A DNA stretch of 64,000 nucleotides from Sacculina carcini (lineage: Eukaryota > Arthropoda > Thecostraca > Sacculinidae): assembly GCA_916048095.2 (NCBI GenBank), contig OU696576.1, positions 10,659,058 through 10,723,057 on the forward strand. The letters run 5' to 3'. The first letter of the stretch is position 1, and each line of letters begins with the position of its first letter. Position numbers and translations under genes: made by a program. The notes below the pieces were generated by a model that made no database searches, was not told the DNA's origin, and saw nothing but the letters and a program-made list of their open reading frames with translations. Of the stretch, positions 1 to 11,812 are shown in pieces.

Positions 1-3000
1 GGGCACACTTAGATAACACTTAGGGCACACTTAGGTAACACTTAGGTAACACTTAGGGCACACTTAGGTAACACTTAGGTAACACTTAGGTAACACTTAG
101 GGCACACTTAGGTAACACTTAGGGCACACTTAGGTTACACTTAGGGCACACTTAGGGCACACTTAGATAACACTTAGGGCACACTTAGGTAACACTTAGG
201 TAACACTTAGGTAACACTTAGGTAACACTTAGGTAACACTTAGGTAACACTTAGGTAACACTTAGGTAACACTTAGGTAACACTTAGATAACACTTAGGT
301 AACACTTAGGTAACACTTAGGGCACACTTAGGTAACACTTAGGTAACACTTAGGGCACACTTAGGTAACACTTAGGGCACACTTAGGGCACACTTAGGAC
401 ACACTTAGGTAACACTTGGGTAACACTTAGGTAACACTTAGGTAACACTTAGGTAACACTTAGGTAACACTTAGGTAACACTTAGGGCACACTTAGGGCA
501 CACTTAGGGCACACTTAGGGCACACTTAGGGCACACTTAGGGCACACTTAGGTAACACTTAGGGCACACTTAGGTAACACGTAGGTAACACTTAGGTAAC
601 ACTTAGGGTACACTTAGGTAACACTTAGGGCACACTTAGGTAACACTTAGGTAACACTTAGGTAACACTTAGGGCACACTTAGGGCACACTTAGGGCACA
701 CTTAGGTAACACTTAGGGCACACTTAGGTAACACTTAGGTAACACTTAGGGCACACTTAGGTAACACTTAGGTAACACTTAGGTAACACTTAGGGCACAC
801 TTAGGTAACACTTAGGGCACACTTAGGTTACACTTAGGGCACACTTAGGGCACACTTAGATAACACTTAGGGCACACTTAGGTAACACTTAGGTAACACT
901 TAGGTAACACTTAGGTAACACTTAGGTAACACTTAGGTAACACTTAGGGCACACTTAGGTTACACTTAGGGCACACTTAGGGCACACTTAGATAACACTT
1001 AGGGCACACTTAGGTAACACTTAGGTAACACTTAGGTAACACTTAGGTAACACTTAGGTAACACTTAGGTAACACTTAGGGCACACTTAGGTAACACTTA
1101 TGGCACACTTAGGTAACACTTAGGTAACACTTAGGTAACACTTGGGTAACACTTAGGTAACACTTAGGGCACACTTAGGTAACACTTAGGTAACACTTAG
1201 GGCACACTTAGGTAACACTTAGGGCACACTTAGGTAACACTTAGGGCACACTTAGGTAACACTTAGGGCACACTTAGGTAACACTTAGGGCACACTTAGG
1301 TAACACTTAGGGCACACTTAGGTAACACTTAGGGCACACTTAGGGCACACTTAGGGCACACTTAGGTAACACTTAGGGCACACTTAGGTAACACTTAGGT
1401 AACACTTAGGTAACACTTAGGTAACACTTAGGTAACACTTAGGTAACACTTAGGTAACACTTAGGTAACACTTAGGTAACACTTAGGTAACACTTAGGTA
1501 ACACTTAGGTAACACTTATGTAACACTTAGGTAACACTTGGGTAACACTTAGGGCACACTTAGGTAACACTTAGGTAACACTTGGGTAACACTTAGGTAA
1601 CACTTAGGTAACACTTAGGTAACACTTAGGTAACACTTAGGGCACACTTAGGTAACACTTAGGGCACACTTAGGTAACACTTAGGGCACACTTAGGGCAC
1701 ACTTAGGGCAAACTTGGGTAACACTTAGGTAACACTTAGGTAACACTTAGGTAACACTTAGGCTACACTTAGGTAACACTTAGGGCACACTTAGGTAACA
1801 CTTAGGTAACACTTAGGTAACACTTAGGTAACACTTAGGTAACACTTAGGTAACACTTAGGTAACACTTAGATAACACTTAGGTAACACTTAGGTAACAC
1901 TTAGGGCACACTTAGGTAACACTTAGGTAACACTTAGGGCACACTTAGGTAACACTTAGGGCACACTTAGGGCACACTTAGGACACACTTAGGTAACACT
2001 TGGGTAACACTTAGGTAACACTTGGGTAACACTTAGGGCACACTTAGGTAACAGTTAGGGTACACTTAGGGCACACTTAGGGCACACTTAGGTAACACTT
2101 AGGTAACACTTAGGTAACACTTATGTAACACTTAGGTAACACTTAGGTAACACTTAGGTAACACTTATGTAACACTTAGGTAACACTTAGGTAACACTTA
2201 GGTAACACTTAGGGCACACTTAGGGCACACTTAGGTTACACTTAGGGCACACTTAGGGCACACTTAGATAACACTTAGGGCACACTTAGGTAACACTTAG
2301 GTAACACTTAGGTAACACTTAGGTAACACTTAGGTAACACTTAGGGCACACTTAGGTAACACTTAGGGCACACGTAGGTAACACTTAGGGCACACTTAGG
2401 TAACACTTAGGGCACACTTAGGTAACACTTAGGGCACACTTAGGTTACACTTAGGGCACACTTAGGGCACACTTAGATAACACTTAGGGCATACTTAGGT
2501 AACACTTAGGTAACACTTAGGTAACACTTAGGTAACACTTAGGTAACACTTAGGTAACACTTAGGGCACACTTAGGTTACACTTAGGGCACACTTAGGGC
2601 ACACTTAGATAACACTTAGGGCACACTTAGGTAACACTTAGGTTACACTTAGGGCACACTTAGGGCACACTTAGATAACACTTAGGGCACACTTAGGTAA
2701 CACTTAGGTAACACTTAGGTAACACTTAGGTAACACTTAGGTAACACTTAGGTAACACTTAGGGCACACTTAGGTAACACTTATGGCACACTTAGGTAAC
2801 ACTTAGGTAACACTTAGGTAACACTTGGGTAACACTTAGGTAACACTTAGGGCACACTTAGGTAACACTTAGGTAACACTTAGGGCACACTTAGGTAACA
2901 CTTAGGGCACACTTAGGTAACACTTAGGGCACACTTAGGTAACACTTAGGGCACACTTAGGTAACACTTAGGGCACACTTAGGTAACACTTAGGGCACAC

Positions 3001-6000
3001 TTAGGTAACACTTAGGGCACACTTAGGGCACACTTAGGGCACACTTAGGTAACACTTAGGGCACACTTAGGTAACACTTAGGTAACACTTAGGTAACACT
3101 TAGGGCACACTTAGGTAACACTTAGGTAACACTTAGGTAACACTTAGGTAACACTTAGGTAACACTTAGGTAACACTTAGGTAACACTTAGGTAACACTT
3201 AGGTAACACTTAGGTAACACTTAGGTAACACTTATGTAACACTTAGGTAACACTTGGGTAACACTTAGGGCACACTTAGGTAACACTTAGGTAACACTTG
3301 GGTAACACTTAGGTAACACTTAGGTAACACTTAGGTAACACTTAGGTAACACTTAGGTAACACTTATGTAACACTTAGGTAACACTTGGGTAACACTTAG
3401 GGCACACTTAGGTAACACTTAGGTAACACTTGGGTAACACTTAGGTAACACTTAGGTAACACTTAGGTAACACTTAGGTAACACTTAGATAACACTTAGG
3501 TAACACTTAGGTAACACTTAGGGCACACTTAGGTAACACTTAGGTAACACTTAGGGCACACTTAGGTAACACTTAGGGCACACTTAGGGCACACTTAGGA
3601 CACACTTAGGTAACACTTGGGTAACACTTAGGTAACACTTGGGTAACACTTAGGGCACACTTAGGTAACAGTTAGGGTACACTTAGGGCACACTTAGGGC
3701 ACACTTAGGGCACACTTAGGTAACACTTAGGTAACACTTAGGTAACACTTATGTAACACTTAGGTAACACTTAGGTAACACTTAGGTAACACTTAGGGCA
3801 CACTTAGGGCACACTTAGGTTACACTTAGGGCACACTTAGGGCACACTTAGATAACACTTAGGGCACACTTAGGTAACACTTAGGTAACACTTAGGTAAC
3901 ACTTAGGTAACACTTAGGTAACACTTAGGGCACACTTAGGTAACACTTATGGCACACTTAGGTAACACTTGGGTAACACTTAGGTAACACTTAGGTAACA
4001 CTTAGGGCACACTTAGGTAACACTTAGGGCACACTTAGGTTACACTTAGGGCACACTTAGGGCACACTTAGGGCACACTTAGGGCACACTTAGGTAACAC
4101 TTAGGGCACACTTAGGTAACACTTAGGTAACACTTAGGGCACACTTAGGTAACACTTAGGTAACACTTAGGTAACACTTAGGGCACACTTAGGTAACACT
4201 TAGGGCACACTTAGGTAACACTTATGGCACACTTAGGTAACACTTAGGTAACACTTAGGTAACACTTGGGTAACACTTAGGTAACACTTAGGTAACACTT
4301 AGGTAACACTTAGGGTACACTTAGGCTACACTTAGGTAACACTTAGGGCACACTTAGGTAACACTTAGGTAACACTTAGGGCACACTTAGGTAACACTTA
4401 GGGCACACTTAGGTAACACTTAGGGCACACTTAGGTAACACTTAGGGCACACTTAGGTAACACTTAGGGCACACTTAGGTAACACTTAGGGCACACTTAG
4501 GTTACACTTAGGGCACACTTAGGGCACACTTAGATAACACTTAGGGCACACTTAGGTAACACTTAGGTAACACTTAGGGCACACTTAGGTAACACTTAGG
4601 TAACACTTAGGTAACACTTAGGGCACACTTAGGTAACACTTAGGGCACACTTAGGTTACACTTAGGGCACACTTAGGGCACACTTAGATAACACTTAGGG
4701 CACACTTAGGTAACACTTAGGTAACACTTAGGTAACACTTAGGTAACACTTAGGTAACACTTAGGTAACACTTAGGTAACACTTAGGTAACACTTAGGTA
4801 ACACTTAGGTAACACTTAGGTAACACTTAGGTAACACTTGGGTAACACTTAGGGCACACTTAGGTAACACTTAGGTAACACTTGGGTAACACTTAGGTAA
4901 CACTTAGGTAACACTTAGGTAACACTTAGGTAACACTTAGGGCACACTTAGGTAACACTTAGGGCACACTTAGGTAACACTTAGGGCACACTTAGGGCAC
5001 ACTTAGGGCAAACTTGGGTAACACTTAGGTAACACTTAGGTAACACTTAGGTAACACTTAGGCTACACTTAGGTAACACTTAGGGCACACTTAGGTAACA
5101 CTTAGGTAACACTTAGGTAACACTTAGGTAACACTTAGGTAACACTTAGGTAACACTTAGATAACACTTAGGTAACACTTAGGTAACACTTAGGGCACAC
5201 TTAGGTAACACTTAGGTAACACTTAGGGCACACTTAGGTAACACTTAGGGCACACTTAGGGCACACTTAGGACACACTTAGGTAACACTTGGGTAACACT
5301 TAGGTAACACTTAGGTAACACTTAGGTAACACTTAGGTAACACTTAGGTAACACTTAGGGCACACTTAGGGCACACTTAGGGCACACTTAGGGCACACTT
5401 AGGGCACACTTAGGGCACACTTAGGTAACACTTAGGGCACACTTAGGTAACACTTAGGTAACACTTAGGTAACACTTAGGGTACACTTAGGTAACACTTA
5501 GGGCACACTTAGGTAACACTTAGGTAACACTTAGGTAACACTTAGGGCACACTTAGGGCACACTTAGGGCACACTTAGGTAACACTTAGGGCACACTTAG
5601 GTAACACTTAGGTAACACTTAGGGCACACTTAGGTAACACTTAGGTAACACTTAGGTAACACTTAGGGCACACTTAGGTAACACTTAGGGCACACTTAGG
5701 TTACACTTAGGGCACACTTAGGGCACACTTAGATAACACTTAGGGCACACTTAGGTAACACTTAGGTAACACTTAGGTAACACTTAGGTAACACTTAGGT
5801 AACACTTAGGTAACACTTAGGGCACACTTAGGTTACACTTAGGGCACACTTAGGGCACACTTAGATAACACTTAGGGCACACTTAGGTAACACTTAGGTA
5901 ACACTTAGGTAACACTTAGGTAACACTTAGGTAACACTTAGGTAACACTTAGGGCACACTTAGGTAACACTTATGGCACACTTAGGTAACACTTAGGTAA

Positions 6001-8646
6001 CACTTAGGTAACACTTGGGTAACACTTAGGTAACACTTAGGGCACACTTAGGTAACACTTAGGTAACACTTAGGGCACACTTAGGTAACACTTAGGGCAC
6101 ACTTAGGTAACACTTAGGGCACACTTAGGTAACACTTAGGGCACACTTAGGTAACACTTAGGGCACACTTAGGTAACACTTAGGGCACACTTAGGTAACA
6201 CTTAGGGCACACTTAGGGCACACTTAGGGCACACTTAGGTAACACTTAGGGCACACTTAGGTAACACTTAGGTAACACTTAGGTAACACTTAGGGCACAC
6301 TTAGGTAACACTTAGGTAACACTTAGGTAACACTTAGGTAACACTTAGGTAACACTTAGGTAACACTTAGGTAACACTTAGGTAACACTTAGGTAACACT
6401 TAGGTAACACTTAGGTAACACTTATGTAACACTTAGGTAACACTTGGGTAACACTTAGGGCACACTTAGGTAACACTTAGGTAACACTTGGGTAACACTT
6501 AGGTAACACTTAGGTAACACTTAGGTAACACTTAGGTAACACTTAGGGCACACTTAGGTAACACTTAGGGCACACTTAGGTAACACTTAGGGCACACTTA
6601 GGGCACACTTAGGGCAAACTTGGGTAACACTTAGGTAACACTTAGGTAACACTTAGGTAACACTTAGGCTACACTTAGGTAACACTTAGGGCACACTTAG
6701 GTAACACTTAGGTAACACTTAGGTAACACTTAGGTAACACTTAGGTAACACTTAGGTAACACTTAGGTAACACTTAGATAACACTTAGGTAACACTTAGG
6801 TAACACTTAGGGCACACTTAGGTAACACTTAGGTAACACTTAGGGCACACTTAGGTAACACTTAGGGCACACTTAGGGCACACTTAGGACACACTTAGGT
6901 AACACTTGGGTAACACTTAGGTAACACTTGGGTAACACTTAGGGCACACTTAGGTAACAGTTAGGGTACACTTAGGGCACACTTAGGGCACACTTAGGTA
7001 ACACTTAGGTAACACTTAGGTAACACTTATGTAACACTTAGGTAACACTTAGGTAACACTTAGGTAACACTTAGGGCACACTTAGGGCACACTTAGGTTA
7101 CACTTAGGGCACACTTAGGGCACACTTAGATAACACTTAGGGCACACTTAGGTAACACTTAGGTAACACTTAGATAACACTTAGGTAACACTTAGGTAAC
7201 ACTTAGGGCACACTTAGGTAACACTTAGGTAACACTTAGGGCACACTTAGGTAACACTTAGGGCACACTTAGGGCACACTTAGGACACACTTAGGTAACA
7301 CTTGGGTAACACTTAGGTAACACTTAGGTAACACTTAGGTAACACTTAGGTAACACTTAGGTAACACTTAGGGCACACTTAGGGCACACTTAGGGCACAC
7401 TTAGGGCACACTTAGGGCACACTTAGGTAACACTTAGGGCACACTTAGGTAACACTTAGGTAACACTTAGGTAACACTTAGGGTACACTTAGGTAACACT
7501 TAGGGCACACTTAGGTAACACTTAGGTAACACTTAGGTAACACTTAGGGCACACTTAGGGCACACTTAGGGCACACTTAGGTAACACTTAGGGCACACTT
7601 AGGTAACACTTAGGTAACACTTAGGGCACACTTAGGTAACACTTAGGTAACACTTAGGTAACACTTAGGGCACACTTAGGTAACACTTAGGGCACACTTA
7701 GGTTACACTTAGGGCACACTTAGGGCACACTTAGGTAACACTTATGGCACACTTAGGTAACACTTAGGTAACACTTAGGTAACACTTGGGTAACACTTAG
7801 GTAACACTTAGGGCACACTTAGGTAACACTTAGGTAACACTTAGGGCACACTTAGGTAACACTTAGGGCACACTTAGGTAACACTTAGGGCACACTTAGG
7901 TAACACTTAGGGCACACTTAGGTAACACTTAGGGCACACTTAGGTAACACTTAGGGCACACTTAGGGCACACTTAGGGCACACTTAGGTAACACTTAGGG
8001 CACACTTAGGTAACACTTAGGTAACACTTAGGTAACACTTAGGGCACACTTAGGTAACACTTAGGTAACACTTAGGTAACACTTAGGTAACACTTAGGTA
8101 ACACTTAGGTAACACTTAGGTAACACTTAGGTAACACTTAGGTAACACTTAGGTAACACTTAGGTAACACTTATGTAACACTTAGGTAACACTTGGGTAA
8201 CACTTAGGGCACACTTAGGTAACACTTAGGTAACACTTGGGTAACACTTAGGTAACACTTAGGTAACACTTAGGTAACACTTAGGTAACACTTAGGGCAC
8301 ACTTAGGTAACACTTAGGGCACACTTAGGTAACACTTAGGGCACACTTAGGGCACACTTAGGGCAAACTTGGGTAACACTTAGGTAACACTTAGGTAACA
8401 CTTAGGTAACACTTAGGCTACACTTAGGTAACACTTAGGGCACACTTAGGTAACACTTAGGTAACACTTAGGTAACACTTAGGTAACACTTAGGTAACAC
8501 TTAGGTAACACTTAGGTAACACTTAGATAACACTTAGGTAACACTTAGGTAACACTTAGGGCACACTTAGGTAACACTTAGGTAACACTTAGGGCACACT
8601 TAGGTAACACTTAGGGCACACTTAGGGCACACTTAGGACACACTTA
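1..8646. repeat. 11-bp TTAGG-containing satellite array, left arm
   Basis: The whole stretch is head-to-tail 11-bp monomers, and 8646 is exactly 786 x 11, so there is no net length slippage. Two monomers dominate, GGTAACACTTA and GGGCACACTTA. Recurrent minor variants include GATAACACTTA, GGTTACACTTA, GGGTACACTTA, GGCTACACTTA, GGACACACTTA, GGTAACACTTG, TGTAACACTTA, TGGCACACTTA, GGTAACAGTTA and GGGCAAACTTG. Variation falls mostly in positions 1-5, while the CACTTA core is nearly invariant. Across each junction the sequence reads TTAGG, the arthropod telomere pentamer. Because 11 is not a multiple of 3 and each monomer carries TAA or TAG on one strand or the other, all frames are stopped frequently, so the array cannot encode protein. 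No gene or RNA is visible inside it. A telomere-derived or subtelomeric origin is inference. Confidence 0.98.
3301..7424. repeat. 4.1-kb satellite block duplicated at ~41.58-45.69 kb
   Basis: From about 3690 to 7424 every landmark I checked recurs at an offset of 38,270 bp (for example 3961/42231, 5281/43551, 6601/44871 and 7141/45411). Upstream to about 3301 the match continues after a single-monomer shift. The offset is 1 modulo 11, as expected because the 4,137-bp LINE (1 mod 11) lies between the copies. Matching breaks at about 7424/45694, where the distal copy has two extra B monomers. Confidence 0.85.
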
Positions 8647-8666
8647 ACAACAACAACAACAACAAC
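8646..8666 (-). repeat. (TTG)n microsatellite tail of the LINE
   Basis: Seven AAC units on the plus strand, reading GTT x7 on the element strand, form the 3' terminus and abut the satellite. The A at 8646 can be assigned either to the tail or to the final A of the satellite monomer GGACACACTTA. A short microsatellite tail instead of poly(A) is typical of CR1/L2-type elements. Confidence 0.9.
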
Positions 8667-8866
8667 AGTGTGTATTTGGTATAGCGCCCATCATCATAGG
8701 CGCGCAGACGAGTACATATACAGATAAACATGAAATATAAACTGGCAATGCGAGCATGGGATCATACGATAATAATATAGAGCTCGATCACAAAACAACA
8801 AAATAAAACGCGGATTAAATCAAGGAGAAAACGCAGAATCAAACAAACAACTATATAAAAGAGAGA
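8667..8866 (-). other. LINE 3' UTR
   Basis: About 200 nt lie between the ORF2 stop and the simple-repeat tail. No ORF is visible, and I see no AATAAA on the minus strand. The distal end contains the hairpin listed separately. In L2-type elements the RT recognises the RNA through this region, so it is probably the part needed for mobilisation (established for related elements, inferred here). Confidence 0.8.
8684..8703 (-). promoter_or_regulatory. 3'-terminal stem-loop of the LINE RNA
   Basis: On the minus strand GCGCC (8703-8699) can pair with GGCGC (8688-8684) around the 10-nt loop TATGATGATG. The hairpin ends 17 nt before the (TTG)n tail. A short 3' hairpin just before a microsatellite tail is the recognition signal for RT in L2-clade elements such as eel UnaL2. 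Function here is by analogy. Confidence 0.6.
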
Positions 8867-11809
8867 TCAGAGGGAGGCGAAAGGAGTCAAGGCGTGCGTG
8901 GTGGGATCAAAGGATAGATCAAAAAGATATTTACGAAGAGAAGCAGCAAATGAGCGATATGAAAACGATGAGGTGATGTGAGAGGGGAGAGAGTTGTAAA
9001 GACGCGGACCGAAAAAGGAGAAAGATTTGGAAGACCACGCGGACTCATTTAAAGCGCGAGGGCAGGCTAAAGGGACAGGATGTCGAGAAGAGGGAGTTTC
9101 AGAGAGAGAAAGTAAGGCATAGAGATACGTAGGTTTAGTGGGACAGTGCAACAGTTTGAAGATTATGGAGCAAATTTTGAAGTGAATTCTAGATTTGATG
9201 GGAAGCCAGCGGAACTTGAAGAGATAAGGAGAAGTATGGCGGCAGAAGGCAGGATATAAAACAAAACGGCAGGATTGGTTCATCACACGCTGGAGAATTT
9301 TCAAAGAAGATTTAGGACACTTGAAGTGGAGCGAGCTGCAGTAATCCAGTCTAGAAAAGATGAGTGATTGAACAAGCTTGATAGAAGAGGGCTGGTCGAG
9401 GCATGAACGGATAGGATAGAGAGAGCGGAGTATAAGGCGACAGATGCGAGCAGTAGCAAGAATATTGGCAGAGAAGGAAAGTGAGGAATCAAAGATAATG
9501 CCAAGGTTTCTAACAGACGAAGAGAGAGATATAGGCAATAGAGGAGGAGACAAACGAGGAGGGTGAAGAGCAAGAAATTCTGATTTATCAGTATTCAGAA
9601 GAAGTCGACGGGAGGAGGTCCAAGAAGATATATCAGAAAGTATACCAGACAGAAGAGCAGGGTCAGAAAAGGGACAAGGTATATAGAATTGGATGTCATC
9701 AGCATATATGTGAAAAGGGATAGACCAGCGTCGAAGGATAGGGCAGAGAGAGGACATATAAAGATTGAAAAGAAGAGGACCAAGGATAGACCCTTGAGGT
9801 ACACCAGAGGTAAGAGGGATCGAATTAGAGACGGAAGAGTTGAACTGGACAGAGTAAGATCGATTATGCAAATAGGAGCGAAGCAAGGAGAGCGCGGAAT
9901 CAGAAACACCAATGTGAGAAAGGTCTTTAATGAGAATTTCATGATCTACAAGGTCAAATGCTGAGCTTAAGTCAAGAAGGACAAGGAGAATGGATTTTCG
10001 AAAGGAGAATGACGACAAAATACCTTCAGTGACCGAGATGAGGACAGATTCAGTACTATGAGAAGGACGAAATCCGGATTGGTGAATGTCAAGGACGTTA
10101 CAAATGAAAGGAGATAACTGAGAAAAGATGGCAGATTCCAGGAGTTTGGAGGAAAAACTAAGGAGGGATATAGGACGGTAGTTACAGCATAAGGAAGGTT
10201 CAAGCGAGGGCTTCTTGAGGATAGGGCGAACATAGGCGTGCTTATCAGCAAGAAAATTTCCATGTAAGAAGGAGGAGTTAATAAGATGGAGTAAATAAGG
10301 AGTCAGGGTGTCGATAGCAGGAGCAATTATACTGAAGTTAATCGGATCAGGAGGAGACGAGATAAATTTACGGGAGAAGAGAAGAGATAAGAAGTCAGAA
10401 ATTTCAAGATGAGAAAAGGATGAGAATTTGCATAGGGAGGTGGTATGTGTGACGAGGAAAGCAGAAGAAGGAATTCTAGATTGGGCGGAAATGATTTTGC
10501 TTGTGAAATAGGAGGAAAGCTCGTTGGCGGTTAGAGAGGAAACAGCTGAGGGCGAACGAAGGCCAGAGAGGGAGTTGAGTGTGTTCCAGAGAGCTTTAGG
10601 AGATCGAGAAAGAGAAGAAAGTCGAGACAAGTAATAAGCTTGCTTGGAGGATGCTAGAGAAGAAATATATAATGAGCGAGCAGAGCAAAAAGTAGACCAG
10701 TCACAAGAGAGGCGAGTGCGTCGCCAGGTACGCTCCAACGCCCTAGAACGACGTTTCAGACGATCAAGGTTAGGATTATTCCAAGGAGACGAACGAGGAC
10801 GAGAAGAACGGAGAGTCAGAGGGAACAAATGGTTGTTAATGAGGGATAGAGTAGAAAAGAGGAGAGGATAAATATCGGAGGGAGGAAGAGAGTAAAGAAT
10901 ATGTAGAGGAAAGGAATTTGCAAGAAGGGTCTGAAAGAGAGAAGGGTAAAAAAAATTGTAGTTGCGAGAAAAGGTAGGGGAAGGCATTGAATTAGGAGGT
11001 CCGGAGGCAGGAAGTGATGTAAGAATGAGACTATGGTCAGAGAAGGAAGAGTCGGGGGGAAGAACAAAAACTTCGGAAGGAGGAGAATCAGTAGAGAGAA
11101 CAGGAGAAGGGAAAAGAACTAAATCAAGAGTGTGGCCCGAAATGTGTGTGGGAGAAGAAACAGGAGATACAAGACCATGAGAATCAAGGAGAGAGATAAA
11201 ATTCGAGGAATATGAGGAAATAGCAGGACATTCGACCCAGAAATTAAAATCGCCGAGGACAAGATAACAACTAGAAAAGGAAGATTCAATAGCTTCAATA
11301 AGAGAGGAGAATTCAGAGAAAAAAGATGAAGTAGTGCAAGGATGATTATGTCGATAAACAATAAGAATACAAAATTTAGGATAGGATAGGTACGACGAAA
11401 GGCAAAGAGAAATGAACTCAAAGGAAGAAGGGGGAGGAATAGGATCAGGTAGAAGAGAAATAGGAAGAGACTTAGAAAACATACAGCCCACTCCACCTCC
11501 AGGGGATTTAGGATCAGTTCTGGCCTTATGGATGAAGGAAAAATCGGAGGGCATGTTAGATAGAAAGGATGGAAGATCGGTGTCCAGCAACCAAGTTTCG
11601 ACAAGGCATAGAATGGATAAGAGATGAAAGGAGACCAGATGGGACAGATAAGTTGTTTTGTGGCGGCAGGATCGAATATTGAGGAGTCCGACAGAGAGAG
11701 ATGCTGGAGAGTGTTGAGTGGATTGTACTAGAACTGAGGGCGGAGGGAGAGCTGAGGAAGAGTTATCACAGGGGAGAGAATAAGAGAAGGATGATGTTGG
11801 AGGAAGTAG
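8867..11809 (-). CDS. LINE ORF2: AP endonuclease + reverse transcriptase, no own AUG
   Basis: This is the pol protein that nicks target DNA and reverse-transcribes the element RNA at the nick. The open frame is 980 codons counted from the one after the ORF1 UGA, and it ends at TGA 8869-8867. The endonuclease includes GLLNIRS (41-47), LVETWL (69-74, catalytic Glu 71), GDFN (186-189), HTLDLV (226-231) and SDH (257-259). The RT includes NYRPISLL (from 543), QSGFRPSHSTE (from 577), LLDLSSAFD (first catalytic Asp 613), GVPQGSILGPLLF (from 669), YADD (702-705) and LGIIFDSSLSF (from 769). GPRLYNSLP near 934 is the usual CR1/L2 C-terminus. The first in-frame ATG (11554-11552, residue 86) lies after the Asn and Glu active-site motifs, so initiation there would give a dead endonuclease. 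Readthrough from ORF1 is therefore the likely route. One oddity is that the usual His two residues after GDFN is Trp (GDFNFW). No RNase H domain is seen. All RT catalytic aspartates are present. Confidence 0.93.
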   Translation of the reverse strand, partial: LLPPTSSFSYSLPCDNSSSALPPPSVLVQSTQHSPASLSVGLLNIRSCRHKTTYLSHLVSFHLLSILCLVETWLLDTDLPSFLSNMPSDFSFIHKARTDPKSPGGGVGCMFSKSLPISLLPDPIPPPSSFEFISLCLSSYLSYPKFCILIVYRHNHPCTTSSFFSEFSSLIEAIESSFSSCYLVLGDFNFWVECPAISSYSSNFISLLDSHGLVSPVSSPTHISGHTLDLVLFPSPVLSTDSPPSEVFVLPPDSSFSDHSLILTSLPASGPPNSMPSPTFSRNYNFFYPSLFQTLLANSFPLHILYSLPPSDIYPLLFSTLSLINNHLFPLTLRSSRPRSSPWNNPNLDRLKRRSRALERTWRRTRLSCDWSTFCSARSLYISSLASSKQAYYLSRLSSLSRSPKALWNTLNSLSGLRSPSAVSSLTANELSSYFTSKIISAQSRIPSSAFLVTHTTSLCKFSSFSHLEISDFLSLLFSRKFISSPPDPINFSIIAPAIDTLTPYLLHLINSSFLHGNFLADKHAYVRPILKKPSLEPSLCCNYRPISLLSFSSKLLESAIFSQLSPFICNVLDIHQSGFRPSHSTESVLISVTEGILSSFSFRKSILLVLLDLSSAFDLVDHEILIKDLSHIGVSDSALSLLRSYLHNRSYSVQFNSSVSNSIPLTSGVPQGSILGPLLFNLYMSSLCPILRRWSIPFHIYADDIQFYIPCPFSDPALLSGILSDISSWTSSRRLLLNTDKSEFLALHPPRLSPPLLPISLSSSVRNLGIIFDSSLSFSANILATARICRLILRSLYPIRSCLDQPSSIKLVQSLIFSRLDYCSSLHFKCPKSSLKILQRVMNQSCRFVLYPAFCRHTSPYLFKFRWLPIKSRIHFKICSIIFKLLHCPTKPTYLYALLSLSETPSSRHPVPLACPRALNESAWSSKSFSFFGPRLYNSLPSHITSSFSYRSFAASLRKYLFDLSFDPTTHALTPFASL

Positions 11810-11812
11810 TCA
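11804..11812 (-). promoter_or_regulatory. Candidate stop-codon readthrough site, UGA CUA
   Basis: The ORF1 stop (TGA, 11812-11810) is followed directly by CTA CTT in the same frame, and that frame stays open for 980 codons. UGA CUA is an established leaky-stop context in some viral and animal mRNAs. No ATG occurs in frame between this stop and the endonuclease motifs NIRS and VETW. The next 60 or so nt are pyrimidine-rich with no obvious stable hairpin, so the hexamer itself would be the main signal. The alternative is a chance nonsense mutation, for example CGA to TGA at a CpG, in a once-fused ORF. Confidence 0.7.

Noticed and set aside
11588-11590. TTG at 11590 as the ORF2 start
   Set aside because: The frame is open upstream to the UGA at 11812 and encodes conserved endonuclease residues (GLLNIRS, LVETW) just before it, so this is not a start.
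11810-11812. UGA read as tryptophan under a variant genetic code
   Set aside because: TGG encodes the Trp in the ORF2 VETW motif, ORF2 itself ends at TGA in a sensible place, and no other in-frame TGA occurs in about 1,300 codons.
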